Made by a program: the position numbers and the translations under genes. The notes below the pieces were generated by a model. It had not been told where the DNA came from. It did not search any database and worked only from the letters and a program-made list of their open reading frames with translations. Shown here in pieces: positions 23,519-33,090 of a DNA stretch of 46,398 bases. How positions within the stretch are numbered: position 1 is the first letter of the stretch; each line of letters opens with the position of its first letter. Origin of the DNA: Immundisolibacterales bacterium (GTDB lineage: Bacteria; Pseudomonadota; Gammaproteobacteria; HK1); assembly GCA_026712715.1 (NCBI GenBank), contig JAPOPW010000015.1, positions 1-46,398 on the forward strand, given 5' to 3'.

Positions 23519-24907
23519 ATGTCGGCCCCCGCCCTCACCCTCGTCGTGCTCGCAATCGCCGCGCTCGCCTGGCAGCTCGGCCGCCGCCGCGCGTTCGCGG
23601 TCGCCGGCGGACCCAGGAAGGCGCACACGCTGCATTCCCGGCCGGTGTACTTCGGCGCCCTCACGGCGATCTGGTGCGCGGTGCCGGCTCTGCTGCTGCT
23701 CGGCCTGTGGGCGGTACTTCGAAGCTCGGTCGTCACCGAAATGGTCGTGGCCGACCTCCCGCCGGAGCTTCGGGATCTTCCTGCGAACGAGCTCGCGCTC
23801 GTCGTCAACGAGATTCGGAACCAGGTGGAAGGCAACTTCGTGCGCGATGACGTCTCTCCCGTCATCATCGAGGCGGCGGCGCGCTACCGGAACTTCGACG
23901 ACCTCGGCCGGCTCGTCTTCGCCGTCGCCGCGCCCCTCGTTGCGCTCCTCGGGCTCACCCTCGCATTGCGCCGGACTTCGCCCCGGGTGCGCGCGCGCAA
24001 CCAGGTGGAGGGTGCGATCCTCGTCTTCATCGTCGCGAGCTCCACCGTCGCCATCCTGACCACCGCGGGCATCGTGCTGTCCGTGCTGTTCGAGGCGTTC
24101 CGCTTCTTTCAGAGTGTCTCTCTCTTCGACTTCCTCTTCGGCATCGAGTGGAGCCCGCAGACCGCAATCCGCGCGGATCAGGTGGGGGCGTCGGGAGCGT
24201 TCGGCATGATTCCCCTCTTCACCGGCACGCTCCTCATCTCCGCCGTCGCGATGCTCGTGGCGGTTCCGATCGGTCTGATGTCGGCCATCTACCTCGCGGA
24301 ATACGCAAGCCGCCGCCTGCGCTCAATCGCGAAGCCGCTCCTCGAGATTCTGGCCGGTATCCCGACCGTGGTGTACGGCTTCTTCGCGGCGCTCACGGTC
24401 GCGCCGGCGATACGCGACGCGGGCACCGCCCTCGGGCTGGAGGTCGCCTCCCAGAGCGCGCTCGCGGCCGGGCTCGTCATGGGGGTGATGATCATTCCCT
24501 TCGTGTCGTCGCTCTCCGACGACGTCATCAACGCCGTTCCCCAGGCCCTCCGCGAGGGCTCGCTCGGGCTCGGAGCGACGAAGTCGGAGACGATCCGCCA
24601 GGTCGTCCTTCCGGCCGCCCTTCCCGGAATCGTGGGCAGCATCCTCCTCGCCGTTTCGCGAGCGATCGGCGAGACGATGATTGTGGTCATGGCGGCCGGC
24701 CTCGCCGCGAACCTCACCGCGAACCCCCTGGAGGCAGTCACGACGGTCACCGCCCAGATCGTCACCCTCCTCGTCGGCGACCAGGAGTTCGACAGCCCGA
24801 AGACCCTCGCGGCGTTCGCACTCGGCCTGGTGCTCTTCCTCATCACCCTTGCGCTCAACGTCATCGCGCTCCACTTCGTGCGGCGCTACCGGGAACAGTA
24901 TGAATAG
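23519..24907 (+). CDS. pstC: phosphate ABC transporter permease, long form
   Basis: A 462-residue inner-membrane subunit of the phosphate importer, much longer than the 319 residues of E. coli PstC. The first 170 residues carry two membrane spans around a soluble, acidic insert (DLPPELRDLPANELALVVNE) that fits the PF12501-type extension of proteobacterial PstC. The transporter core follows, with the ATPase-contacting EAA-type loop near PQALREGSLGLGATKSETIR and LPAALPGIVGSILL. The start is uncertain: ATG at 23519 lacks a clear ribosome-binding site, but the in-frame GTG at 23465 lies inside the pstS-pstC hairpin loop, so I prefer 23519. Its end overlaps the pstA start by 8 nt, giving translational coupling. 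Confidence 0.94.
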   Translation: MSAPALTLVVLAIAALAWQLGRRRAFAVAGGPRKAHTLHSRPVYFGALTAIWCAVPALLLLGLWAVLRSSVVTEMVVADLPPELRDLPANELALVVNEIRNQVEGNFVRDDVSPVIIEAAARYRNFDDLGRLVFAVAAPLVALLGLTLALRRTSPRVRARNQVEGAILVFIVASSTVAILTTAGIVLSVLFEAFRFFQSVSLFDFLFGIEWSPQTAIRADQVGASGAFGMIPLFTGTLLISAVAMLVAVPIGLMSAIYLAEYASRRLRSIAKPLLEILAGIPTVVYGFFAALTVAPAIRDAGTALGLEVASQSALAAGLVMGVMIIPFVSSLSDDVINAVPQALREGSLGLGATKSETIRQVVLPAALPGIVGSILLAVSRAIGETMIVVMAAGLAANLTANPLEAVTTVTAQIVTLLVGDQEFDSPKTLAAFALGLVLFLITLALNVIALHFVRRYREQYE

Positions 24908-26210
24908 CCCGCACGGCGAGACGAGGGTGACGACCACGGTAGCGGACCCGCGCTTCCAGACCCGCCTTCGCCGCCGCTATGCCAGTGAACGTCGCTTCCA
25001 GTGGACGGGCGGAATCGCGCTCGGCCTCGGGGGCGCGTTTCTCGCCCTCATCCTCGGGACCATCGTTGCCAACGGGTACACCGCGTGGCAGCAGACGTTC
25101 ATCGCGCTGGACATTCACTTCGATCCCGAACGGCTCGATCCGGCGGGGACCGGAAGCGAGCAGGCACTTCTCGCCGGGGACTACGGGGGTCTCGTCAAGG
25201 CGGCCCTGCGCAAGGAGTTTCCGGAGGTACGAAAGCGCCGGGAGCGGCGCAAGCTCCAGGCGCTCGTGAGCCCCGGCGCGTCGTTCTACCTGCGGGACAT
25301 GGTTCTCGGGGACCCGACCCTCGTCGGCGAGACGCGGACCGTGTGGCTGCCGGCGGACGACGACGTGGACATGCTCGTCAAGGGGCACATCGAGCGCGAA
25401 GTCCCGGAGGACTCCCGCCGCCTGAACGATTGGCAGATTGAAACGGTGGATGCGTTCGCCGCGCGGGGGGCGCTCGAGACACGGTTCAACCACGCCTTCT
25501 TCACCGCCGGCGATTCGCGCGAGCCCGAGATCTCCGGCATTCGCGGCGCCCTCGTCGGCTCCGCCCTCACCCTCATCGTGACCCTGCTGCTGTCGTTCCC
25601 GGTCGGGGTGGGGGCCGCTCTGTACCTCGAGGAATTCGCCCCCCGCAATCGGTGGACCGACCTCATCGAGGTGAACATCAACAACCTCGCGGCGGTCCCC
25701 TCCATCGTGTTCGGGCTGCTCGGCCTGGCGGTCTTCCTCAATTTCTTCGGACTGCCGCGATCCGTGCCGATGGTCGGCGGAATGGTGCTCGCTCTGATGA
25801 CCCTGCCCACGATCATCATCGCGGGCCGGGCGGCACTCGCCTCGGTTCCGCCCTCGATTCGGGAAGCCGCGCTCGGGATCGGGGCGTCGCGGATGCAGAC
25901 GGTGACCCACCACGTCCTGCCGCTGGCGATGCCCGGGATCCTCACCGGGACGATCATCGGCATGGCGCGCGCCCTCGGCGAGACGGCTCCACTGCTGATG
26001 ATCGGGATGGTCGCGTTCATCGTGAACATCCCGCATACTCCGTTCGACCCGGCCACGGTGCTGCCGGTGCAGATCTTCCTGTGGGTAGACAGCCCCGAAC
26101 GGGCTTTCGTCGAGCGGACCTCGGCCGCGATCATCGTGCTCCTCGTATTCCTGATCGCCATGAACGGCCTTGCGGTCGTGCTCCGTCGGCGTTTCGAGCG
26201 GCGCTGGTAG
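24900..26210 (+). CDS. pstA: phosphate ABC transporter permease, long form
   Basis: A 436-residue partner of PstC. After a cytoplasmic tail and first span (GIALGLGGAFLALILGTIV) comes a soluble stretch of about 130 residues (roughly 55-200) that matches the DUF3333-type N-terminal extension of proteobacterial PstA and should face the periplasm. The binding-protein-dependent permease core then follows, with the EAA loop PPSIREAALGIGASRMQTV and LPLAMPGILTGTIIG. The ATG at 24900 overlaps the pstC end (stop at 24907) and has GGGAA upstream; a GTG at 24928 is a possible internal start. It works with PstC, PstB and PstS in high-affinity phosphate uptake. Confidence 0.95.
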   Translation: MNSPHGETRVTTTVADPRFQTRLRRRYASERRFQWTGGIALGLGGAFLALILGTIVANGYTAWQQTFIALDIHFDPERLDPAGTGSEQALLAGDYGGLVKAALRKEFPEVRKRRERRKLQALVSPGASFYLRDMVLGDPTLVGETRTVWLPADDDVDMLVKGHIEREVPEDSRRLNDWQIETVDAFAARGALETRFNHAFFTAGDSREPEISGIRGALVGSALTLIVTLLLSFPVGVGAALYLEEFAPRNRWTDLIEVNINNLAAVPSIVFGLLGLAVFLNFFGLPRSVPMVGGMVLALMTLPTIIIAGRAALASVPPSIREAALGIGASRMQTVTHHVLPLAMPGILTGTIIGMARALGETAPLLMIGMVAFIVNIPHTPFDPATVLPVQIFLWVDSPERAFVERTSAAIIVLLVFLIAMNGLAVVLRRRFERRW

Positions 26211-26267
26211 GCGGCGCGCGCTCTCGGATGGGACTAACGGATCGGACATGAAGGGGAACGTCGTCAC

Positions 26268-27128
26268 ATGAGCACGGTTGCAGCATCCGCGGCAGCGGCC
26301 TTCGTGCCGGACCGGATGGACGACGCGCTTCCCGCCGAGACGTACGAGACGGTCGGGGAGATCCATTCGCCGAACGCGCGCATCACCGTGCGTGAGGTGA
26401 CCGTCTGGTACGGCGACAAGATCGGGATCGAGAACGTCAACATCGACATCGGCTCCAACGAGGTGCTCGCCCTGGTGGGACCGTCGGGGTGCGGGAAGTC
26501 GACGTTCCTGCGCTGCCTCAACCGGATGAACGACATCATCGACAACTGCCGGGTAACCGGAAACATACGGCTCGATGGCGAAGATATCTTCAGCCCGAAG
26601 CTCGACGTGGTGCTGCTCCGGGCGAGGGTCGGCATGGTGTTCCAGAAGCCCAACCCGTTTCCGAAGTCGATCTACGACAACGTCGCCTACGGTCCGCGCA
26701 TTCATGGGTTGACGGAGACCCGCGCGGACACGGACGAGATCGTGCAGCGAAGCCTCGAGCGGGCCGGCCTCTGGGAAGAGGTGAAGGACCGGCTGGAGCA
26801 GCCGGGCACCGGTCTTTCCGGTGGCCAGCAGCAGCGCCTGTGCATTGCCCGCGCCATCGCGGTGAGTCCCGAGGTGATCCTGATGGACGAGCCGTGTTCC
26901 TCCCTCGATCCCATCGCGACGGCCCGCATCGAGGAGCTGATCGACGAGCTCCGGCAACAGTACGCGATCGCCCTGGTGACCCACTCGATGCAGCAGGCGG
27001 CCCGCGTATCGCAACGCACCGCTTACTTCCACCTCGGCCACCTGGTGGAGGTGGGCGAGACGTCGCAGATCTTTACAAATCCCCGGCACACGCTGACCGA
27101 GGACTACATCACCGGACGCGTGGGATAG
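26268..27128 (+). CDS. pstB: phosphate ABC transporter ATP-binding protein
   Basis: A 286-residue ATPase that powers phosphate import. Walker [10 protein letters not shown] is at 71-79, the Q-loop follows in [20 protein letters not shown] (the PNPFP segment is typical of PstB), the ABC signature is LSGGQQQR, Walker B is [13 protein letters not shown] and the switch His is in LVTHSMQQA. About 35 N-terminal residues precede the usual PstB start. The ATG at 26268 has GGGGAA upstream. It lies 57 nt after pstA and 34 nt before phoU. It also takes part, with PhoU, in signalling to PhoR. Confidence 0.97.
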   Translation: MSTVAASAAAAFVPDRMDDALPAETYETVGEIHSPNARITVREVTVWYGDKIGIENVNIDIGSNEVLALVGPSGCGKSTFLRCLNRMNDIIDNCRVTGNIRLDGEDIFSPKLDVVLLRARVGMVFQKPNPFPKSIYDNVAYGPRIHGLTETRADTDEIVQRSLERAGLWEEVKDRLEQPGTGLSGGQQQRLCIARAIAVSPEVILMDEPCSSLDPIATARIEELIDELRQQYAIALVTHSMQQAARVSQRTAYFHLGHLVEVGETSQIFTNPRHTLTEDYITGRVG

Positions 27129-27162
27129 GCGGCTCGAGGACGAGGGGAAGGAAGGGTCGAGC

Positions 27163-27900
27163 ATGGCAGCTGCGGAAGCCGAACGGCCGTCGGTGACCGG
27201 CCGGCACATTTCCCGGAAATACGACGAGGCGCTTGAGGACGTGCGCACGTCGGTGCTCGAGATGGGGGGGGTCGTCGAGGAGCAGATCTCCAGGTCCCTT
27301 GCCGCGCTCGCAGCGTTCGACAGCGAGATCGGCGAGCGGGTCGTCCGGGACGACTACAAGATCAACCGCCTGGAGGTCCAGATCGACGAGGAGTGCACGC
27401 GGATCATCGCGCTCCGCCAGCCCGCAGCGAGCGATCTCCGACTCGTCATCGCAATCATCAAGACGATCACCGATCTCGAGCGCATGGGGGACGAGGCGGA
27501 GAAGATTGGACGGACCGCGGTGCGGCTCGCGGGAAACGCACCGAGGCGGATGCGCTATGCAGGGGTGCGCAACCTTGGCCGGCACGTCCAGCAGATGGTC
27601 CACCAGGCCCTCGATGCGTTCGCGCGCCTCGACGTTGAGGCGGCGGTAGCCATCGCCCGCGAAGACAAGATGGTCGACCTCGAGTACGCCGCGTGCATGC
27701 GCGAGCTCGTGACGTACATGATGGAGGATCCGCGGCGCATCTCCGAGGTGCTCGACATGATCTGGTGCGCGCGGGCACTCGAACGGATCGCCGACCATGC
27801 GAAGAACATCGGTGAGTACATCGTGTTTCTCGTGAAGGGAAAGGACATCCGGCACACGAGCCTCGAGCACAAGGAGCTGCAGGCGCAGAGCGAGGTCTGA
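27163..27900 (+). CDS. phoU: phosphate signalling protein PhoU
   Basis: A 245-residue helical protein with two PhoU three-helix repeats. The two matching metal-cluster motifs are seen as ERMGDEAEKIGR in the first half and ERIADHAKNIGEY in the second, each with the conserved E...D spacing. PhoU couples the Pst transporter to the PhoR kinase and holds the Pho regulon off in high phosphate. The ATG at 27163 is preceded by GGAAGGAAGGG. It sits between pstB and phoB as the link between uptake and regulation. A 7-bp inverted repeat (CTCCCGC/GCGGGAG) lies just after its stop codon. Confidence 0.96.
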   Translation: MAAAEAERPSVTGRHISRKYDEALEDVRTSVLEMGGVVEEQISRSLAALAAFDSEIGERVVRDDYKINRLEVQIDEECTRIIALRQPAASDLRLVIAIIKTITDLERMGDEAEKIGRTAVRLAGNAPRRMRYAGVRNLGRHVQQMVHQALDAFARLDVEAAVAIAREDKMVDLEYAACMRELVTYMMEDPRRISEVLDMIWCARALERIADHAKNIGEYIVFLVKGKDIRHTSLEHKELQAQSEV

Positions 27901-28033
27901 CCTCCCGCGAACACGACCCGGCCCGACACCGGATCGAGGCGGGAGCCCCAGGATCGGGATGGGAGTGCACGCGCATGTCTTGCGACGCTTCGTCACGAGC
28001 GGGGCTCCGGCCGCAGCAGGAGATGGGTGAAAC

Positions 28034-28726
28034 ATGAGCGCAAATCTGCTGGTCGTCGAAGACGAGCCGGCCGTGCGGGAAATGGTCGCGGGGAGCCTCC
28101 GGGAAGCGGGCTACGAAGTTCGCGAGGCCGAGGACGCGACGAGCGCCTGGCATGCGCTCCGGGGGGCGCGGGTGGATCTCGTCCTCCTCGACTGGATGCT
28201 GCCGGGAGCCAGCGGCTACGAGTTCTTGCGGCAGCTTCGCCGGGAGGGGAACCCCACCGAACGCGAGCTCCCGGTCATCCTCGTCACCGCACGGGGAGAA
28301 GAGCCGGATCGGATCCGGGGCCTCGACGCGGGGGCGGACGACTACGTGGTCAAGCCGTTCTCGCCGCGCGAGCTGCGGGCAAGGGTCCGCGCCCTGCTCC
28401 GGCGGGCGGCGGACGCAAGGGCGGATCGAATCGAGGCCGGCCACCTCGCGATCGACCGCGAGAGCTGCCGGGTTCTCGCCCGCGGTGTCGAGGTGGGGCT
28501 CGGGCCCACCGAGTTCCGCCTCCTGCACTTCCTCGCATCGCATCCCCACCGGGTCTACAGTCGCGCCCAGCTCCTCGACAACGCCTGGGGCCATGACGTC
28601 TTCATCGAGGAACGCACCGTGGACGTCCAGATCCGCAGGGTCCGCAAGGCGCTTGCGCCGCACGGCGCTGACGGCTACATCCGGACCGTGCGGGGATTCG
28701 GCTACCGGTTCTCGGTCGCCGACTGA
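28034..28726 (+). CDS. phoB: phosphate regulon response regulator PhoB
   Basis: A 230-residue OmpR/PhoB-family regulator. The receiver domain has the acidic pair at D10/E11, phospho-acceptor Asp53 (LLDWMLPG), Thr85 (VTA) and Lys107 (VKPFSPREL). The C-terminal winged helix (140-228) includes GPTEFRLLHFLASHPHRVYSR, the recognition-helix region IEERTVDVQIRRVRKAL and the wing RGFGYRF. When phosphorylated by PhoR it activates genes with Pho boxes. The ATG at 28034 has AGGAGATGG upstream. phoR starts 16 nt after its stop codon. The distance from phoU (133 nt) leaves room for a separate promoter. Confidence 0.96.
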   Translation: MSANLLVVEDEPAVREMVAGSLREAGYEVREAEDATSAWHALRGARVDLVLLDWMLPGASGYEFLRQLRREGNPTERELPVILVTARGEEPDRIRGLDAGADDYVVKPFSPRELRARVRALLRRAADARADRIEAGHLAIDRESCRVLARGVEVGLGPTEFRLLHFLASHPHRVYSRAQLLDNAWGHDVFIEERTVDVQIRRVRKALAPHGADGYIRTVRGFGYRFSVAD

Positions 28727-28742
28727 GAACGGCTGACCGGCC

Positions 28743-30101
28743 ATGCGACGCGCCTGGCTGGCCGAGCTGTGGATCATCGGCGGCCTGTTCGCGGCCGGGG
28801 TCCTGATCGGCTACTTCGCGGGCGCGATGCCGTGGTGGGTAGCCGGTGCGGGAGTGCTGTACGCCGCGTTCAACCTTCGCAACGCGCGGCGCTACCTGGG
28901 GTGGGTGCGCGGGGGTCTCAACGACCCTCCTCCCGACGCTTCGGGGCTCTGGGCCGAAGTCATGCACCAAGTCCTCCAGGAACGGCGCAATGCGCGCGAC
29001 GCGGCGCGCGAGGCGGACGCACTCGTCGAGCAATACGAGCGATCCGTGCAGGCTCTCCCGGACGGAATCGTGATCCTGGACGCTGATCTCTACATTCGAT
29101 GGTCGAACGCGGCGGCACAGCGGCTGATCGGGCTTCAGGATCCCGAAGACCGGGGGCAGCATATCGACAATCTGCTGCGACATCCGGAGTTCACCGACTA
29201 CCGGCAACGCGGAGACCTCGACCGCTTCATCCAGATCCCGGCGCCGACCATCGTCGACAGGGTCATCAGGGTCGGTCTGGTCCCCTTCTCGTCCGGTCAG
29301 TACCTGCTCGTTTGCCGAGACGTGACGGAGCGGGTGCGCATCGACCGGGTGCGCCGGGATTTCCTCAGCAACGTCTCCCATGAGCTTCGCACTCCGATCA
29401 CGGTTCTGGGCGGCTATCTGGAGATGCTGCAGGACGCCACCGACGAGCTGCCCGACCGCTGGAAGCGGCCGGTGGATGCGATGCACGGACAGGCGCTGCG
29501 GATGCGTCACCTGGTGGATGACCTGCTCCTCCTCTCGCGCATGGAGTCGCTCGAGCAGCCGGACACCCGCGAGGAGATCGACATCGACCGGCTGGCTGCG
29601 CAGGTCCGGGAAGAGGCGGTGGCGCTGAGCGGAGCGCGCGAGCATCGAATTGAGCTCGAAGTGGAGGCCGGCACCCGCGTCTCCGGGAGCGTATCGGAGT
29701 TCCGGGCGATGTTCTCCAATCTCGTCCGCAATGCGGTCCAGTACACCGCGGAGGGCGGCCTCATCCGGATCGAATGGCGCCTCGACGAAGACGCGGCGCG
29801 CTTCGTGGTGACCGACGAGGGCGAAGGGATAGAGCCCGAACACCTCTCGCGCCTCACCGAGCGTTTCTACCGGGTGGACAAGGGTCGTTCGCGCGATGCG
29901 GGCGGCACCGGGCTCGGTCTCGCCATCGTCAAGCACGCCCTCCTTCACTACGACGGCGAGCTGGAGATCGAGAGCGAGCCCGGTCACGGCAGCCGGTTCG
30001 CCTGCCGGTTCCCGCGCGCCATCGTGATCGATTCCCCGCCCGCGCCTTCCCCACTCGCTCCATCGGCCCCGTGCGTTGAAGGCTCGGGGGCCGTTTGCTA
30101 G
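28743..30101 (+). CDS. phoR: phosphate regulon sensor histidine kinase PhoR
   Basis: A 452-residue membrane kinase. Two close hydrophobic segments (residues 8-45) leave almost no periplasmic loop, as in E. coli PhoR, so the signal comes through the Pst/PhoU complex and not an outside ligand. A PAS domain (about 100-195, PDGIVILDADLYIRWSNAAA) precedes the HisKA dimerisation helix with phospho-acceptor His213 in VSHELRTPI. The ATPase domain has the N box NLVRNAVQY, G1 DEGEGI, F box ERFYRVD and G2 GTGLGLAI. About 20 residues trail the kinase core and overlap the region just before the next gene. It lies 16 nt after phoB. Confidence 0.96.
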   Translation: MRRAWLAELWIIGGLFAAGVLIGYFAGAMPWWVAGAGVLYAAFNLRNARRYLGWVRGGLNDPPPDASGLWAEVMHQVLQERRNARDAAREADALVEQYERSVQALPDGIVILDADLYIRWSNAAAQRLIGLQDPEDRGQHIDNLLRHPEFTDYRQRGDLDRFIQIPAPTIVDRVIRVGLVPFSSGQYLLVCRDVTERVRIDRVRRDFLSNVSHELRTPITVLGGYLEMLQDATDELPDRWKRPVDAMHGQALRMRHLVDDLLLLSRMESLEQPDTREEIDIDRLAAQVREEAVALSGAREHRIELEVEAGTRVSGSVSEFRAMFSNLVRNAVQYTAEGGLIRIEWRLDEDAARFVVTDEGEGIEPEHLSRLTERFYRVDKGRSRDAGGTGLGLAIVKHALLHYDGELEIESEPGHGSRFACRFPRAIVIDSPPAPSPLAPSAPCVEGSGAVC

Positions 30102-30135
30102 GGTGAGGCGGGCGCAATTCAAGGGCGCAGGAACA

Positions 30136-30957
30136 GTGGACCTTTCGGGCAAGGTGGCGGTGGTGACCGGAGGTGCGGTCGGGATCGGGCGGCACGTCTC
30201 GCTCGGGCTTGCCCGGGCCGGCGCCGATGTCGCGGTCGCCGCGCTCGAGGGGCCGGAGACCCGTTCCGTCTGCGACGAGATCGAGGCGATGGGCCGATCC
30301 GCCGCCGGATGGCCGCTCGATCTCAACGCATTCGATCGGATCGAGGGCATCCGCGATGCGGTGCTCGACAGGTTCGGGAGGGTGGACATCCTCGCCACCG
30401 TCGCGGGCATCCCCGGGAGCTGGTGGCTGATCCACGAGACGCCGGAGGACGACTGGGACGAGGTGATGAACATCAACCTCAAGGGGATGTATCTCACCTG
30501 CAAGGCATTCATTCCGTCGATGCTCGCGCAGGGCGCGGGCGGCTCGATCATCACCTTCACTTCGTCGCTCGGCCAGCGGGTGCATCCCCGGCGAGGGATC
30601 TACGCGATCTCCAAGTGGGGGATCATCGCGCTCACCAAGACGATGGCGATCGAGCTCGCCGCGGACCGGATCCGGGTCAATGCGGTCGCCCCCGGAGGAG
30701 GCGTCGCCGGCGAGCGGCGGGACCGATGGTTCGAGCAGGCGGCCGCCCAGCTCGGCGGCACCGCGGCGGAGCAGCGGGCCGCGATGGTGGAGGCGATCCC
30801 GACGCACGAGCTCATCGAGCCGGACGAAATCGCGCGACTTTGCGTCTTCCTCGCGAGCGACGACTCGCGGCAGATCACCGGTGAGGTGCTTAACATCAAC
30901 GGCGGGCATGGACTCGCGGTGCTCGACGCGACCCTGCCCGCCGCCATCCTGAAGTAG
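30136..30957 (+). CDS. short-chain dehydrogenase/reductase (SDR) family oxidoreductase
   Basis: A 273-residue classical SDR. The cofactor motif TGGAVGIG is at 11-18, the Asn of NAG is replaced in TVAGIPG, and the active site has Ser143/Ser144 in FTSSLG with Tyr156 and Lys160 in YAISK; the C-terminal GEVLNINGGHG block is typical. GTG at 30136 is chosen as start, with CAGGAA a few nt upstream; the open frame reaches back to 30076 but without homology. It lies 34 nt after phoR on the same strand and could be cotranscribed, though nothing ties it to phosphate use. A 20-bp palindrome begins at its last base. The substrate is unknown. Confidence 0.9.
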   Translation: MDLSGKVAVVTGGAVGIGRHVSLGLARAGADVAVAALEGPETRSVCDEIEAMGRSAAGWPLDLNAFDRIEGIRDAVLDRFGRVDILATVAGIPGSWWLIHETPEDDWDEVMNINLKGMYLTCKAFIPSMLAQGAGGSIITFTSSLGQRVHPRRGIYAISKWGIIALTKTMAIELAADRIRVNAVAPGGGVAGERRDRWFEQAAAQLGGTAAEQRAAMVEAIPTHELIEPDEIARLCVFLASDDSRQITGEVLNINGGHGLAVLDATLPAAILK

Positions 30958-30976
30958 CGCGCGGCGCGCCGCGCGC
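30957..30976 (+). terminator. 20-bp GC palindrome at the end of the SDR gene
   Basis: GCGCGCGGCG followed by CGCCGCGCGC, a perfect palindrome starting on the last base of the stop codon. In RNA it would fold into a very stable stem. It probably marks the 3' end of the pst-pho-SDR transcript, although it has no T-run. Confidence 0.45.
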
Positions 30977-31133
30977 CCGGCGCCCGCCCATTGACGATAC
31001 ACGATGCAGTTGCTCGAGCCGGAGCCGCCGGATGGATTTCGGGTAATGGTCAATCTCCATATTCAATCCGTCTGCAGTCCATTCGATGATCCGAAGCTTG
31101 CATCCGTGGCCATCGCGGCGTTGAGCCGGGCCG

Positions 31134-31637
31134 ATGCGATGGGCCTGCTTTCCTTTCCTGCGGGAGGATTCGTCGCATCCCGCGGGCCGATGGAACGAGG
31201 CTCGCGAGTTGACCCACTACTTCTGCGATACCCCGGACGGTGCTTGGGCCGAGTTTCTTCGCCACGAGGAGATTGACGATCCGCAGAATTTCCTCACTGT
31301 TCGCCGTGCGCTCTGGGCGGTCGACATCGGAGAGCCGCCATCGCTTCAGCCTGATCTATCGGAACAGACGCTGACGGGCGGCGCCGAGAGCTGGCCCGCG
31401 TGTCGGCAGTTCGCCCGACGGCATCGGACGAACGGGGGAGGGATCACCGCGCCTTCAGCCGCGGTTCGGTCGGATGGCGCCCACGGCTGGCGCGTGGACC
31501 GGGGCCTGCGACCGGGCCCGGAACGGGACGGCCGGGTTTTCGCCCTGTTCGGACCCCGGCCCGATCTCGTCGGCTGGGCCGCAACCATCGAGGGCCGTCC
31601 GAGCGAAGAATCGCTCGCGTCTGTACGGCACTTGTGA
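31134..31637 (+). CDS. RES-domain protein (NAD+ phosphorylase/hydrolase toxin fold)
   Basis: A 167-residue RES-family protein. Matching blocks are HPAGRWNEARELTHYFCDTP, GAWAEFLRHEEI, RRALWAVDI, TLTGGAESWPAC, APSAAV, HGWRV and LFGPRPDLVGW. The family's functional Arg, Tyr, Glu and Ser are present as Arg19, Tyr29, Glu40 and Ser108. Known RES toxins such as MbcT degrade NAD+ and are paired with a DUF2384/Xre antitoxin; none is seen here. The frame has a stop at 31122-31124, so ATG 31134 is the first possible start; it has no good ribosome-binding site and the N-terminus is slightly short, so a small loss is possible. It stands alone between the SDR gene and the convergent ABC operon. Confidence 0.8.
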   Translation: MRWACFPFLREDSSHPAGRWNEARELTHYFCDTPDGAWAEFLRHEEIDDPQNFLTVRRALWAVDIGEPPSLQPDLSEQTLTGGAESWPACRQFARRHRTNGGGITAPSAAVRSDGAHGWRVDRGLRPGPERDGRVFALFGPRPDLVGWAATIEGRPSEESLASVRHL

Positions 31638-31940
31638 GGCTGTGCTCCCAAGAGGGAGGCGAACAGTCGGTCTTGTTCTCCTGCCCTCGGCCCCGGCTTG
31701 GTGGACCAGCATTGCCGGCGCCTCGGGTGGAGCTGCACGTGCTCTGCGCACGAAGACGGGCGCTCGACGACGGTCCGATTCCTCGGGTCAGGTGCGCAAC
31801 GTGTCCGCGACGATGAGACGACGGCGAAGTGTGATATTTGCTGACGAGTTCCCGCGCGCGAGCCGCGACGTTCCACGGGCGGAGGAGGACCGCAAATTCG
31901 GCCCCGGCCGGGCGCCTTCGTCGGGACCTTCGTCCGGGCG
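31638..31940. other. intergenic stretch without a gene
   Basis: The gap lies between the convergent RES gene and the ABC-transporter operon. Open frames on both strands are arginine- and proline-rich and look like composition noise. I see no clear terminator or RNA gene. Confidence 0.5.
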
Positions 31941-33038
<1,098 letters not shown>

Positions 33039-33090
33039 TGGGAAACCCCTTACCAGTCGCTCACGGTTTCGTGCACCGGGAGCGAGAATT

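Noticed and set aside
31004..31276. Open frame overlapping the RES gene start, considered as an antitoxin or as a frameshifted RES N-terminus
   Set aside because: The translation shows no helix-turn-helix or DUF2384 features and no RES similarity, and it overlaps the RES coding frame.
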